Of a DNA stretch of 42,805 nucleotides, positions 26,734 to 34,906 are shown piece by piece. Where the stretch lies: the NCBI GenBank assembly GCA_011389685.1, contig JAABTV010000029.1, positions 1 through 42,805 of the forward strand. The letters are read 5' to 3'. Below the pieces are notes generated by a model. It did no database searches. It was given only the letters and a program-made list of their open reading frames with translations, and was not told the DNA's origin. Position numbers and translations under genes: made by a program. Positions within the stretch are counted from its first letter, which is position 1. Every line of letters begins with the position of its first letter. This stretch comes from Paracoccaceae bacterium. GTDB lineage: Bacteria; Pseudomonadota; Alphaproteobacteria; Rhodobacterales; Rhodobacteraceae.

Positions 26734-27344
26734 TGGGCATTTCTCACCTGTTGGAAAGTTTCGATTCTTCCGCGGCCACGTCCGAGCCGGTGGTCGCGAT
26801 GTCCGAGGACCGGCTCGAGGAGCAAAAGCTGACCGCGTTCGAAAGTGGGTATAACGCGGGTTGGGACGACGCGATCAAGTCCAAGGAAGACGATGCGAAC
26901 AGGATCACGCACGATCTCGAGAAGAACCTTCAGCAGATCAGCTTCTCCTATCACGAGGCGCACACGATGATCCTGAACTCTCTCAAGCCGTTTCTTGAGG
27001 ACGTTGTCGGAAAGATTCTGCCTGAAATCGCCCTGTCGAATTTCTCTTCCTATCTCATGCTCCAACTCGAGAAAGCCGCCGCCGGTGCGATGGCCCACGA
27101 GGCCGAGATCATCGTATGCCCCGACAACATCGAGCCGTTATCCAGGATTCTCGAACATGAAAAGTTCCGGAATGTGAGTTTGAAAGCGGACCCGATGCTG
27201 GGCGAAGGACAGGCCTATCTGCGCTACCAGCAATCGGAACAGCAGGTCGACCTCGATGGTGTTCTCGCCGAGATCAGGAGTGCCATCGAAGGGTTCTTCG
27301 AGAAACTGGAGCCGGAATCGACGAAAGGAATCGAACATGGATGA
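26733..27344 (+). CDS. fliH: FliH-like flagellar export regulator
   Basis: A 203-residue protein with FliH character: an N-terminal helix with AFESGYNAGWDDAIK (the GxxxGxxxA-like helical packing seen in FliH), a long coiled coil (about 50-90), and a C-terminal domain with ILPEIALSNFSSYLM, AEIIVCPDNIEPL and the GEGQAYLRY segment. FliH binds the FliI ATPase and the C-ring in the export apparatus. Similarity to enteric FliH is weak, so the call also leans on position between fliF and fliN. It starts inside the fliF stop and overlaps fliN by 8 bases. Confidence 0.75.
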   Translation: MGISHLLESFDSSAATSEPVVAMSEDRLEEQKLTAFESGYNAGWDDAIKSKEDDANRITHDLEKNLQQISFSYHEAHTMILNSLKPFLEDVVGKILPEIALSNFSSYLMLQLEKAAAGAMAHEAEIIVCPDNIEPLSRILEHEKFRNVSLKADPMLGEGQAYLRYQQSEQQVDLDGVLAEIRSAIEGFFEKLEPESTKGIEHG

Positions 27345-27633
27345 CAGCGCCCCGGAGCAGGTGAAATCTCGCGCCAACAGCAATGCATTTGCCACGGTTC
27401 CCATCGAGGTAACGGTTTCGGTCGGCAAGGCGCATCCGACGATCCACGACCTGTTGCACATGGAACGGAATTCGATCCTCCCACTGGATTCCCGCGTCGA
27501 TGATCCCGTGGAGCTGTTCGTTGGCGACCAGCTCATCGCGCGGGGAGAGCTGGAGGAGATGGAGGGCAAGAACGCGGGTCAACTTGCCGTGCGTCTGACC
27601 GAGATTGTCCGCAGGGACGGAAACCCGAAATGA
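27337..27633 (+). CDS. fliN: Flagellar motor switch protein FliN
   Basis: A 98-residue SpoA-domain protein. After a short polar start (MDDSAPEQVKSR), the conserved core reads VPIEVTVSVGKAHPTIHDLL, then SILPLDSRVDDPVELFV, and ends in the strand LAVRLTEIV. FliN forms the lower part of the C-ring with FliM and FliG and contacts FliH. The start at 27337 removes a non-conserved 27-residue upstream reading and overlaps the fliH end. Its stop overlaps the fliP start (ATGA). Confidence 0.9.
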   Translation: MDDSAPEQVKSRANSNAFATVPIEVTVSVGKAHPTIHDLLHMERNSILPLDSRVDDPVELFVGDQLIARGELEEMEGKNAGQLAVRLTEIVRRDGNPK

Positions 27634-28379
27634 AGATTCAGGCCCTGGGCCGGCTGCTGTTGCCGATAGCCGTTCTGCTTTTTCTCCTCTTTCTTCCGTC
27701 AGACGCATCATCCCAGGATGTTCTTGGCCTCTTCAATGAAAACGGGTCCGTCACCGGCACGTCCGTCACGCTGATCACGCTGATCACGATCCTCAGCCTG
27801 GCACCGGGAATTGCCATCGTCCTGACCTGTTTTCCCCTGATCGTGACGGTCCTGTCCATTCTGAGGCAGGCCATCGGGTTGCAGCAATCCCCGCCGAACA
27901 TTTTCATCATCAGCCTGTCACTCTTTCTGACCTATTTCGTCATGGAACCGGTCTTCCGGGAAGCCTGGGACAGCGGCGTGGCTCCGATGATATCCGAGGC
28001 GATCGGCCCAAACGAGGCTTTCACCAAGGCGCTGAAACCGTTTCGGGAGTTCATGGCAAGCCGGCTGGACCATGGCACCTTCGACGCGCTCGCCGCCTTG
28101 CGGCCCGGTCCACCGGATCAGCAGGCCTACGCGGACGCGCCGCTCTCGATCCTTGTTCCCGGCTTCATGCTGTCGGAAATCTCACGGGCATTCCAGATCG
28201 GTTTCCTGATCTTCCTGCCGTTCCTGATCATCGACCTGGTCGTTGCCGCGGTGCTGATGTCGATGGGCATGATGATGGTTCCCCCGGCGCTCGTCTCCTT
28301 GCCGTTCAAGCTTTCGTTCTTCGTTCTCGCCGATGGCTGGCGCCTGATTTCGACCAGCCTCGTCAGTGGCTATTTCTGA
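27630..28379 (+). CDS. fliP: Flagellar export gate protein FliP
   Basis: A 249-residue FliP of the inner-membrane export gate (FliPQR). It has a cleavable signal (LLLPIAVLLFLLFLPSDASS), then LITILSLAPGIAIVLTCFP, the family FIISLSLFLTYFVM and LVPGFMLSEISRAFQIGFLI segments, and the Met-rich plug MSMGMMMVPPALVSLPFKL near the C-terminus. All landmarks are in order. Translation is coupled to fliN (ATGA at 27630). It is the last gene of the plus-strand flagellar run; fliQ and fliR do not follow. Confidence 0.95.
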   Translation: MKIQALGRLLLPIAVLLFLLFLPSDASSQDVLGLFNENGSVTGTSVTLITLITILSLAPGIAIVLTCFPLIVTVLSILRQAIGLQQSPPNIFIISLSLFLTYFVMEPVFREAWDSGVAPMISEAIGPNEAFTKALKPFREFMASRLDHGTFDALAALRPGPPDQQAYADAPLSILVPGFMLSEISRAFQIGFLIFLPFLIIDLVVAAVLMSMGMMMVPPALVSLPFKLSFFVLADGWRLISTSLVSGYF

Positions 28380-28404
28380 CAGCAACATGTCGGCCCCGAC
28401 GCCT

Positions 28405-28432
28405 TGCGGTCGACGGCACGGCGTCGACCGCA
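28405..28432 (+). terminator. Hairpin after fliP
   Basis: TGCGGTCGAC (28405-28414) and GTCGACCGCA (28423-28432) form a perfect 10-base stem with an 8-base loop, 26 bases past the fliP stop. No T-run follows on the plus strand (an A-run does), so termination may be weak or rho-assisted. Confidence 0.55.
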
Positions 28433-28457
28433 GCCCGCTGACAAAAAACCTCCCGGA

Positions 28458-28475
28458 ATGTTAGAAATCTGTTAC
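28458..28475 (+). promoter_or_regulatory. Candidate Pho box upstream of phnD
   Basis: ATGTTAG-AAAT-CTGTTAC fits the layout of a PhoB site: two 7-base direct repeats with a 4-base AT-rich spacer (consensus CTGTCAT-N4-CTGTCAT). The second half matches 6 of 7 positions and the first about 4. Located 48 bases before the phnD start, where phosphate-starvation control of a phosphonate importer is expected. Confidence 0.55.
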
Positions 28476-28522
28476 TCTCGCCCGATACCGACCGGGTTGA
28501 AATCATGAAAAAGGGGATCATC

Positions 28523-29473
28523 ATGAGAACGACTGCTGCCATTACCGCCATCGCCACGCTGTGCCTCACACTGCCCGCCCATGCCGAGTTCAAGCTCAGT
28601 GACCGCTACACCGACAAGGATGGCGACCTGATCGCCGATATCCCCGAGGACAGCGCGCAATTGCGCGACCCCGACACCCTGATCTTTGCCTATACGCCGG
28701 TCGAGGATCCGGCGGTTTATGCCGAGGTGTGGCAGGGCTTTCTCGATCACTTGGCCGAGGTGACCGGCAAGAAGGTCCAGTTCTTCCCGGTGCAATCCAA
28801 CGCCGCGCAGATCGAGGCGATGCGCGCGGGCCGCCTGCATGTGGCGGGCTTCAACACCGGATCGAACCCGATCGCCGTTGCCTGCGCCGGCTTTCGTCCC
28901 TTTGCCATGATGGCGGCCGCGGACGGCTCCTTCGGCTACGAGATGGAAATCATCACCTACCCCGACTCGGGCATCGCAAGCGTCGAGGACATCAAGGGCA
29001 AGGAACTGACCTTCACGTCGGAGACGTCGAACTCGGGCTTCAAGGCCCCCTCCGCGCTTCTCAAGGGCGAGTTCGGCATGGTCGCAAACGAGGATTTCGA
29101 CACATCATTCTCGGGCGCACATGACAACTCGATCCTCGGCGTGGCCAACAAGGACTACATCGCCGCCTCGATCGCCAACTCGGTCAAGGCGCGGATGATC
29201 GACCGCGACGTGATCTCGCCCGATCAGATCGAGGTGGTCTACCAATCGCAAACCTTCCCGACGACCGGTTACGGGACCGCCCACAACCTGCATCCCGACC
29301 TGCAGGAAAAGATCAAGGAGGCGTTCTTCAGCTTTGACTGGGAGGGGACCAAGCTTCTGGAGGAATTCGAGAAGTCGGGCGAGGCACAGTTCATCCCGAT
29401 CACGTTCAAGGACGACTGGGCCGTGATCCGCACGATCGACGAAGCCAACAACGTCACCTACGACTGCAATTGA
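28523..29473 (+). CDS. phnD: Phosphonate/phosphite ABC transporter, substrate-binding protein PhnD
   Basis: A 316-residue periplasmic binding protein with a signal peptide ([21 protein letters not shown]). Landmarks of Phn[32 protein letters not shown], the [16 protein letters not shown] segment that binds the phosphonate headgroup through Ser/Thr, and a [16 protein letters not shown] segment. The ATG at 28523 is preferred to the one at 28505 because AAGGGGA lies 5 bases upstream. It may import phosphonates, phosphite or related compounds; no C-P lyase or phosphonatase gene lies nearby to tell which. First gene of the phnDCEE operon. Confidence 0.88.
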   Translation: MRTTAAITAIATLCLTLPAHAEFKLSDRYTDKDGDLIADIPEDSAQLRDPDTLIFAYTPVEDPAVYAEVWQGFLDHLAEVTGKKVQFFPVQSNAAQIEAMRAGRLHVAGFNTGSNPIAVACAGFRPFAMMAAADGSFGYEMEIITYPDSGIASVEDIKGKELTFTSETSNSGFKAPSALLKGEFGMVANEDFDTSFSGAHDNSILGVANKDYIAASIANSVKARMIDRDVISPDQIEVVYQSQTFPTTGYGTAHNLHPDLQEKIKEAFFSFDWEGTKLLEEFEKSGEAQFIPITFKDDWAVIRTIDEANNVTYDCN

Positions 29474-29540
29474 TCCATCCTGCCTGTTCCGATCTGTGGG
29501 CGGCTCGCGCCGCCCACAGCGCTTTCATGAAGAGACCGCC

Positions 29541-30359
29541 ATGCTGACCCTTGAAGGGCTGTCGAAAACCTACAAGACCGGCGAGACCGCGCTCAGCGAC
29601 GTGACGCTGGAGGTGCCCAAGGGGCAGATCATGGGGCTGATCGGGCCATCCGGCGCGGGTAAATCGACCCTGATCCGATGTATCAACCGGCTGGTCGAGC
29701 CGACCTCGGGCAAGGTCATGCTGGGCGATCTCGATCTGGTCCGGCTTGGCAAGCGCGACCTGCGCCGCCAGCGCCGCCGGATCGGCATGATATTTCAGGA
29801 ATATTCACTGGTGGAACGGCTGACGGTGATGGAGAATGTCTTGTCGGGGCGGCTGGGATATGTGCCATTCTGGCGCAGTTTCCTGCGCAAGTTCCCCGGC
29901 GCGGATATCCAGCGCGCCTATCAGCTGCTCGACCGGGTCGGGCTGATCGATCACGCCGACAAGCGCGCCGACGCGCTCTCGGGCGGACAGCGCCAGCGCG
30001 TCGGCATCGCGCGCGCGCTCGCGCAGGACCCCGAGCTTTTGCTGGTCGATGAACCCACCGCCAGCCTCGACCCCAAGACCTCCCGCCAGATCATGCGCCT
30101 GCTGACCGAGATCTGCGCCGAGCGTGGCCTGCCCGCCATCGTCAACATCCACGACGTGCCGCTCGCGCAGCAATTCATGCAGCGCATCGTGGGGCTGCGC
30201 GCCGGTCGTGTGGTGTTCGACGGCCCGCCCGGGGAGCTGACCGAGGCGGCGCTGACCACGATCTACGGCGAAGAGGACTGGAACGCCATGCGCCAGGGCG
30301 ACGAGGAACAGGCCGAAGCCGAGGCGGATGCGCGCGCCCGGATCGCGGCGCTGGCGTAA
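29541..30359 (+). CDS. phnC: Phosphonate ABC transporter ATP-binding protein PhnC
   Basis: A 272-residue ABC ATPase with Walker [10 protein letters not shown] (about residues 35-43), Q-loop [13 protein letters not shown], signature [10 protein letters not shown] and Walker [14 protein letters not shown]. The HDVPLAQQF switch region matches PhnC proteins. The start at 29541 ([12 protein letters not shown]) fits the family and drops a 15-residue unsupported extension. A Glu/Ala-rich tail (about 20 residues) extends beyond E. coli PhnC. The stop overlaps the first phnE start (TAATG). Confidence 0.92.
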   Translation: MLTLEGLSKTYKTGETALSDVTLEVPKGQIMGLIGPSGAGKSTLIRCINRLVEPTSGKVMLGDLDLVRLGKRDLRRQRRRIGMIFQEYSLVERLTVMENVLSGRLGYVPFWRSFLRKFPGADIQRAYQLLDRVGLIDHADKRADALSGGQRQRVGIARALAQDPELLLVDEPTASLDPKTSRQIMRLLTEICAERGLPAIVNIHDVPLAQQFMQRIVGLRAGRVVFDGPPGELTEAALTTIYGEEDWNAMRQGDEEQAEAEADARARIAALA

Positions 30360-31165
30360 TGACGACCCCCGCCTATCCCACGACCTGGCGCCGCCCGCCG
30401 CAGATCGTCAAGGACCGGCGCTGGCGCGTCGCTTTGCAGATCGGCATCGCCGTCTACCTGGTCCTCGCCATCGGCACGGTCGAGGTCAACTGGTCACGCG
30501 TCTACGAAGGGCTGGAGCGCGGTCAGCGCTTCATCATGGGCTTCCTGCAACCCGATTTCACCAGCCGCTGGAAAGACATCGGCAAGGGCCTGTCGGAGAG
30601 CCTTACGATGACGCTGACCTCGACGGTGATCGGCGTGATCATCTCGGTGCCCATCGGCATCGGGGCGGCGCGCAACCTAGCGCCGCGCGGGGTTTATTAC
30701 TTCTGCCGCGGCATCATCGCGGTCAGCCGGTCCCTGCAGGAAATCATCATCGCGATATTCCTGGTCGCGATGTTCGGTTTCGGCCCGTTCGCGGGATTCC
30801 TCACGCTCAGCTTCGCCACCATCGGCTTCATCGCCAAGCTGCTGGCCGACGACATCGAGGAAATCGACCCGACCCAGGTCGAGGCGATCCGCGCGACCGG
30901 CGGCTCCTGGGGCCAGCTGGTCAACTACGCGGTGCAGCCGCAGGTGATGCCGCGTCTGATCGGGCTGTCGCTCTACCGGCTCGACATCAACTTCCGCGAA
31001 AGCGCGGTGATCGGCATCGTCGGCGCGGGCGGGATCGGCGCGACGCTCAACACCGCCATCGACCGCTATGAATATGACAGTGCGGGGGCGATCCTGCTGA
31101 TCATCATCGGGCTGGTCATGGTCGCCGAATACGGCTCAAGCTACCTGCGAAAGTTCCTTCAATGA
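30359..31165 (+). CDS. phnE: Phosphonate ABC transporter permease PhnE (first copy)
   Basis: A 268-residue inner-membrane permease. An initial helix (about residues 25-43) is followed by the BPD transport domain with SESLTMTLTSTVIGV, a SRSLQEIIIAIFLVAMFG segment and the EAA loop EAIRATGGSWGQLVNYAVQPQ that contacts PhnC. A GAGGIGATLNTAIDRY segment follows, as in other PhnE proteins. It pairs with the second permease next to it, giving a heterodimeric channel. Overlaps both neighbours by 1 and 4 bases. Confidence 0.92.
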   Translation: MTTPAYPTTWRRPPQIVKDRRWRVALQIGIAVYLVLAIGTVEVNWSRVYEGLERGQRFIMGFLQPDFTSRWKDIGKGLSESLTMTLTSTVIGVIISVPIGIGAARNLAPRGVYYFCRGIIAVSRSLQEIIIAIFLVAMFGFGPFAGFLTLSFATIGFIAKLLADDIEEIDPTQVEAIRATGGSWGQLVNYAVQPQVMPRLIGLSLYRLDINFRESAVIGIVGAGGIGATLNTAIDRYEYDSAGAILLIIIGLVMVAEYGSSYLRKFLQ

Positions 31166-31974
31166 GCGAGATCACCCATTACAGCCAGGTCTGGGCGCAT
31201 CGCACGCCGCGCAAGCGGCTGTTCATGTGGATCGGCTGGCTGGGGCTGGTGGCGCTGTTCGTCTGGTGCTGGCAGATGATGACCCGCGACACGATCTGGA
31301 TCTTTGTCGCCGACGCACCCCGGCAGGCCGCCGATATCGGCAACCGCATGATGCCGCCGCGCTGGTCCTACCTGCCCGAGCTCTGGGGGCCTCTCTGGGA
31401 CACGATCAACATTGCGACCCTTGGCACCATCGGTGGCGTGCTCATGGCCGTGCCGGTGGCGTTTCTGGCGGCGCGCAACACCACGCCGTCACTGCACATC
31501 CTGCGGCCCGTTGCGCTGTTCGTGATCGTCGCCTCGCGCTCGATCAACTCGCTGATCTGGGCGCTCTTGCTGGTCGCGATCATCGGGCCGGGCCTGCTCG
31601 CCGGGATCGTCGCCATCGCGCTGCGCTCGATCGGGTTTGTCGGCAAGCTGCTTTACGAGGCGATCGAGGAAACCGATCTGCGCCAGATCGAGGCGATCGA
31701 GGCCACCGGCGCAAGCGGATCACAGGTGCTGAGCTATGGTATCGTGCCACAGGTGATGCCTGCCTTCTGGGGCATCTCGGTGTTTCGCTGGGATATCAAC
31801 ATCCGAGAAAGCACCATCCTGGGGCTGGTTGGCGCAGGCGGCATCGGGCTCAAGCTTCAGGCGTCGCTCAACACGCTCGCCTGGAGCCAGGTCACCGTGA
31901 TCCTGCTTCTGATCCTCGCAACGGTGGTCTTGAGCGAATGGGTCTCGTCGCGGATGCGCCACGCCATCATTTGA
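31162..31974 (+). CDS. phnE: Phosphonate ABC transporter permease PhnE (second copy)
   Basis: A 270-residue permease paralogous to the preceding gene: same domain order with SRSINSLIWALLLVAIIGPG, EAA loop EAIEATGASGSQVLSYGIVPQ and GAGGIGLKLQASLNTLAW. The N-terminus differs (RTPRKRLFMWIGWLGL helix). Two distinct PhnE subunits are common in alphaproteobacterial phosphonate importers. ATGA overlap with the first copy. It is the last gene of the operon; tandem hairpins follow at 32061-32145. Confidence 0.92.
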   Translation: MSEITHYSQVWAHRTPRKRLFMWIGWLGLVALFVWCWQMMTRDTIWIFVADAPRQAADIGNRMMPPRWSYLPELWGPLWDTINIATLGTIGGVLMAVPVAFLAARNTTPSLHILRPVALFVIVASRSINSLIWALLLVAIIGPGLLAGIVAIALRSIGFVGKLLYEAIEETDLRQIEAIEATGASGSQVLSYGIVPQVMPAFWGISVFRWDINIRESTILGLVGAGGIGLKLQASLNTLAWSQVTVILLLILATVVLSEWVSSRMRHAII

Positions 31975-32060
31975 ACCCTGTTGCCCTGAACTGCAAGTAT
32001 GTCTCGTCGGAGCGGCGGATCGGAACGGTTGGAGGGTGTTGCACTCGATCCAATTCATTC

Positions 32061-32145
32061 TGCCCGGGCTGCTTGCAGCCCGGGCAGCGCCCGCCCCGCC
32101 CCCAAGGGCGGGCGCTTCGCACCCACTCCGGGTCGGGCGCTGCCC
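32061..32145. terminator. Overlapping hairpins between the phn operon and the convergent antiporter gene
   Basis: Three perfect inverted repeats share this 85-base stretch: TGCCCGGGCTGC (32061-32072) with 32075-32086, a 12-base stem with a 2-base gap between its arms; GCGCCCGCCC (32087-32096) with 32106-32115; and GGGCAGCGCCCG (32083-32094) with 32134-32145. The third stem competes with the first two. They probably end the phn and antiporter transcripts. The rest of the 31975-32252 gap has no gene that I can support. Confidence 0.6.
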
Positions 32146-32252
32146 TTTCGTTGTTCGCCAGCCAAACCCAATGCGACGCAACAGCCTCCAAACCACTGGC
32201 CGCGCGGCCCGAGGGGCAGATGCGCCGGTTGCGGGGGCTGTCGGGTCCGGCG

Positions 32253-34760
32253 TTATGCGTCCTCGGCCGAGAACAGATCTTCCGGCGCGATTCCGCGCTT
32301 TTCCGCGCTCTCACGTACGGCGTCCCGCACCACCTTGCTACGCTCCAGCAGACGTCTGAAACGCGACTCGTCCAGCACCAGCAGCGTCGAAGGCGCAATC
32401 GCACGCACCTCGGCCCGACGGGCCTTTTTCATCAGGATCGCCATCTGGCCAAACATCTCGCCGCGTCCCAGCCGCCAGGTCTGTCCGGCGGTCTGGATCT
32501 CCACGGCACCGGATGCGATGAAGAACACGCTCCTGGCCGGGCTGTCCTTGCGGATGATGATATCGCCAGCATTGACATAGCGGGTCTGAAACGCCCGTCC
32601 GAGCCGTTTCAGACCGGCCTCGCCAAGCCCCTGAAAGAGCGGAAACTGCCGAACCAGTTCGACCCGCTGCAATGCGATATCGAGGCGTGGGCGCCTCTCT
32701 GCCGCGGCACGGCGCGCGGCCAGATCCTCCATGAGCTTGGTATGAACTTCCGCTCCGATCAGACCGTCCTCCCGCATGGCGGCGTATTCGCGCTCTTCGA
32801 GCCTGAGCGCTGTCCGGCGGATGAACCGGCGCTGAAGCTCCTCGGCATAGCCGGGGTATTGCAGCCGGAGACCTTCGAGGGCGGTTTCGACCGCATCGAT
32901 CCGACGAGACAACAACTCGTGCAACAGGACCGCCAGCCGTCGGCCATGGATGCGGCGGATACGACCGTCGATGAAGGTTCCGAGATCCCGCAGCACCAGG
33001 CGTTGCGACAACAGCAGTTCGAACCGGTCCGCCGTCATCCGGGCAAGGGGTCCCGGCAGGCGAAACCGGCTGTGCAACAGGCTCGCGGCCCGGAAAGCCC
33101 GGCCATAGGCCACGCTGCGCCGCGCGGCGCGGTTGTAACCGCTGCGCCCGCCCGAGCGCGCGCTCTCGATCAGGCGGTCGGCATCCGACAGCACCTGTTC
33201 CGCCATGCGTGCCGAGATCGTTCGCTCGCGCACCCGGGCAAGAATGGTGTCGCGTTCATGGCCGGCCAGCGCGATCAGCCCGAGCGTCACCCGGTCACGG
33301 TCCAGGATGTCCGAACTCGCCTCGGCCGACCGCACCGCGTTATCCAGCCTCTCGCCGAAGCGCTTGGCCTCGGAGCGGACGATGTCGTGGCTCAGCTCGT
33401 AATTCTCGGTGGTGCGCGCCACATCCTCGCGCACCGTCTGCAGCGCCACGGCGACCACCTGCCGCGACAGCGCCTCGTCGATCGGCGACAGCCGGTCAAG
33501 TCCGAGCCGGCCGATGACCCAGCGCAGCGTCGTGCCCTGCACGATCAGCGTGAACAGCGTGAAGCCGGTGGCGAGAATGCCGACCACGCGCTGGATCCCG
33601 TCGGGAACCCGGAAGCTCTCGGTCACCGCAAGCGCCAGCGCCAGCGTCACAGCACCCCGCAAGCCGCCCCAGAGGATCGCGACCCGGTAGGGTCGCTCCA
33701 CTGCTGGCGAGACCTTGAGCGCGGTCAGAAGCGGCAGCAGACCGAACAGGATCACCGCCCGCGCGGCGACAGCGGCGAGGATCACCACGCCGACGAGAAT
33801 GAAATCCTCGACCCGCACCGCCTCCAGCAACCGCGGAATCAGCAGCGCGGCGAGGATGAAGATCAGCGCCCCGGCCCAATGTGCCAGCACGTCCCAAAGC
33901 TCACGCAGGTTCGCCCAGGCCTGCGGCGGCAGGCGCCCGGGGCCGGTCAGGTTCAGCGTCAGCCCGGCGGCGACCACCGCGATCACACCCGAGGCCCCGA
34001 CGCTCTGCTCGGCCCCGATATAGGCGAGATAGGGCAGCGCCACCGAGATCGAGATCTGCGCCAGTTCGTGCCGGCTGAACAGTGCCATCACCCAGACCGC
34101 GACTCGCGCCGCCAGCCAGCCGGTAAAGGCGCCGCCCAGGATCAGCACCGGGAAGCGGGCCAGCGCCTCGGCGAGGTTCGGATCCGGTATGCCCAGCATC
34201 ACGAAGCCCATGAACAGGCCGAACAGGGCGATCGCCGCGGCGTCGTTCAGCAGGCTCTCGCCCTCGATGATCCGCGCAAGCCGACGCGGCGCCGAGATTG
34301 ATCGGAAGATCGAGACCACCGCCGAGGGATCGGTGGTGGACACGATGGCGCCGATCAACAGACAGGCCGCCAGCGGCAGTGTGCTGACCCAGGACAGGGC
34401 ATAGCCCACGCTGAGCGTCGCCACGACCACGGCCACGACGGCCAGAACCAGGATTGGCACCCAGTCGTCGAGCATGCGACGCAGGTTCACCCCCAATGTC
34501 GCCTGAAACAGCAGCGTCGGCAGGAAGACATAGAGAAAGACGTTGGACCGGATCGGCAGTTCCAGGATCGCCTCGGCCACCGGGTTCAGCGCGTCGGTCA
34601 ATTCGGTTCGCAGAAAAAAGATGGCCCCGGCACCGATCAGGATGCCAAGAACGGCCAGGATCACGGTGTAAGGCAGCCGCAACCGCGCCGCCAACGGCTC
34701 CGCTATCCCGATGACGAGAAACAGCGATGCAATGACGGTTGTGACGAGAACGATGTCCAT
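32253..34760 (-). CDS. CPA1 Na+/H+ antiporter with C-terminal cyclic-nucleotide-binding-like domain
   Basis: An 835-residue protein. Residues 1-420 hold about 12-13 membrane helices of the NhaP/CPA1 family, including STTDPSAVVSIF and the ion-binding EGESLLNDAAAIALF near residue 166. A long cytoplasmic helical part (about 430-700, Arg-rich) follows, then a cNMP-binding-like domain (about 705-815) with PLFQGLGEAGLKRL, a VNAGDIIIRKDS segment and FGQMAIL at 770-776. The phosphate-cassette glutamate of true cNMP sites (FGE) is glutamine here (Q772), although the RRAEVRA arginines remain. This layout recalls animal sperm NHE (SLC9C) and some bacterial antiporters. It should exchange Na+ or K+ for H+; ligand control is inferred. 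Single gene, convergent with phnE. Confidence 0.9.
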   Translation of the reverse strand: MDIVLVTTVIASLFLVIGIAEPLAARLRLPYTVILAVLGILIGAGAIFFLRTELTDALNPVAEAILELPIRSNVFLYVFLPTLLFQATLGVNLRRMLDDWVPILVLAVVAVVVATLSVGYALSWVSTLPLAACLLIGAIVSTTDPSAVVSIFRSISAPRRLARIIEGESLLNDAAAIALFGLFMGFVMLGIPDPNLAEALARFPVLILGGAFTGWLAARVAVWVMALFSRHELAQISISVALPYLAYIGAEQSVGASGVIAVVAAGLTLNLTGPGRLPPQAWANLRELWDVLAHWAGALIFILAALLIPRLLEAVRVEDFILVGVVILAAVAARAVILFGLLPLLTALKVSPAVERPYRVAILWGGLRGAVTLALALAVTESFRVPDGIQRVVGILATGFTLFTLIVQGTTLRWVIGRLGLDRLSPIDEALSRQVVAVALQTVREDVARTTENYELSHDIVRSEAKRFGERLDNAVRSAEASSDILDRDRVTLGLIALAGHERDTILARVRERTISARMAEQVLSDADRLIESARSGGRSGYNRAARRSVAYGRAFRAASLLHSRFRLPGPLARMTADRFELLLSQRLVLRDLGTFIDGRIRRIHGRRLAVLLHELLSRRIDAVETALEGLRLQYPGYAEELQRRFIRRTALRLEEREYAAMREDGLIGAEVHTKLMEDLAARRAAAERRPRLDIALQRVELVRQFPLFQGLGEAGLKRLGRAFQTRYVNAGDIIIRKDSPARSVFFIASGAVEIQTAGQTWRLGRGEMFGQMAILMKKARRAEVRAIAPSTLLVLDESRFRRLLERSKVVRDAVRESAEKRGIAPEDLFSAEDA

Positions 34761-34878
34761 GGAATTGAATTAGCACAAGGACAAACGCGCGCATCGGCAA
34801 ATTTGGATTCTGCGACCCTTGCGCGCTTGATTCGCTGAAAATTGGCCCGATCCGTGCGCGCGTGCCACCGGTGACACC

Positions 34879-34898
34879 GCGCTCCGAGCGGGGAGCGC
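34879..34898 (-). terminator. Weak hairpin after ureG
   Basis: GCGCTCC (34879-34885) pairs with GGAGCGC (34892-34898) around a 6-base loop, 9 bases beyond the ureG stop. There is no T-run. It could mark the end of the urease operon ahead of the antiporter gene on the same strand. Confidence 0.4.
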
Positions 34899-34906
34899 CT
34901 TCCCGG

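Noticed and set aside
28461-28475. TTAG-N7-TTAC as a second CtrA-like site before phnD
   Set aside because: It matches CtrA at only 6 of 8 positions, and the same bases fit the repeat layout of a Pho box better in front of a phosphonate importer.
31227-34301. Open frame of 1024 codons on the plus strand across phnE2, the intergenic gap and the antiporter gene
   Set aside because: It begins inside phnE in another frame and continues antisense to the antiporter; its product is Arg/Gln/His/Pro-rich low-complexity sequence with no family trait. High-GC genes often leave such shadows.
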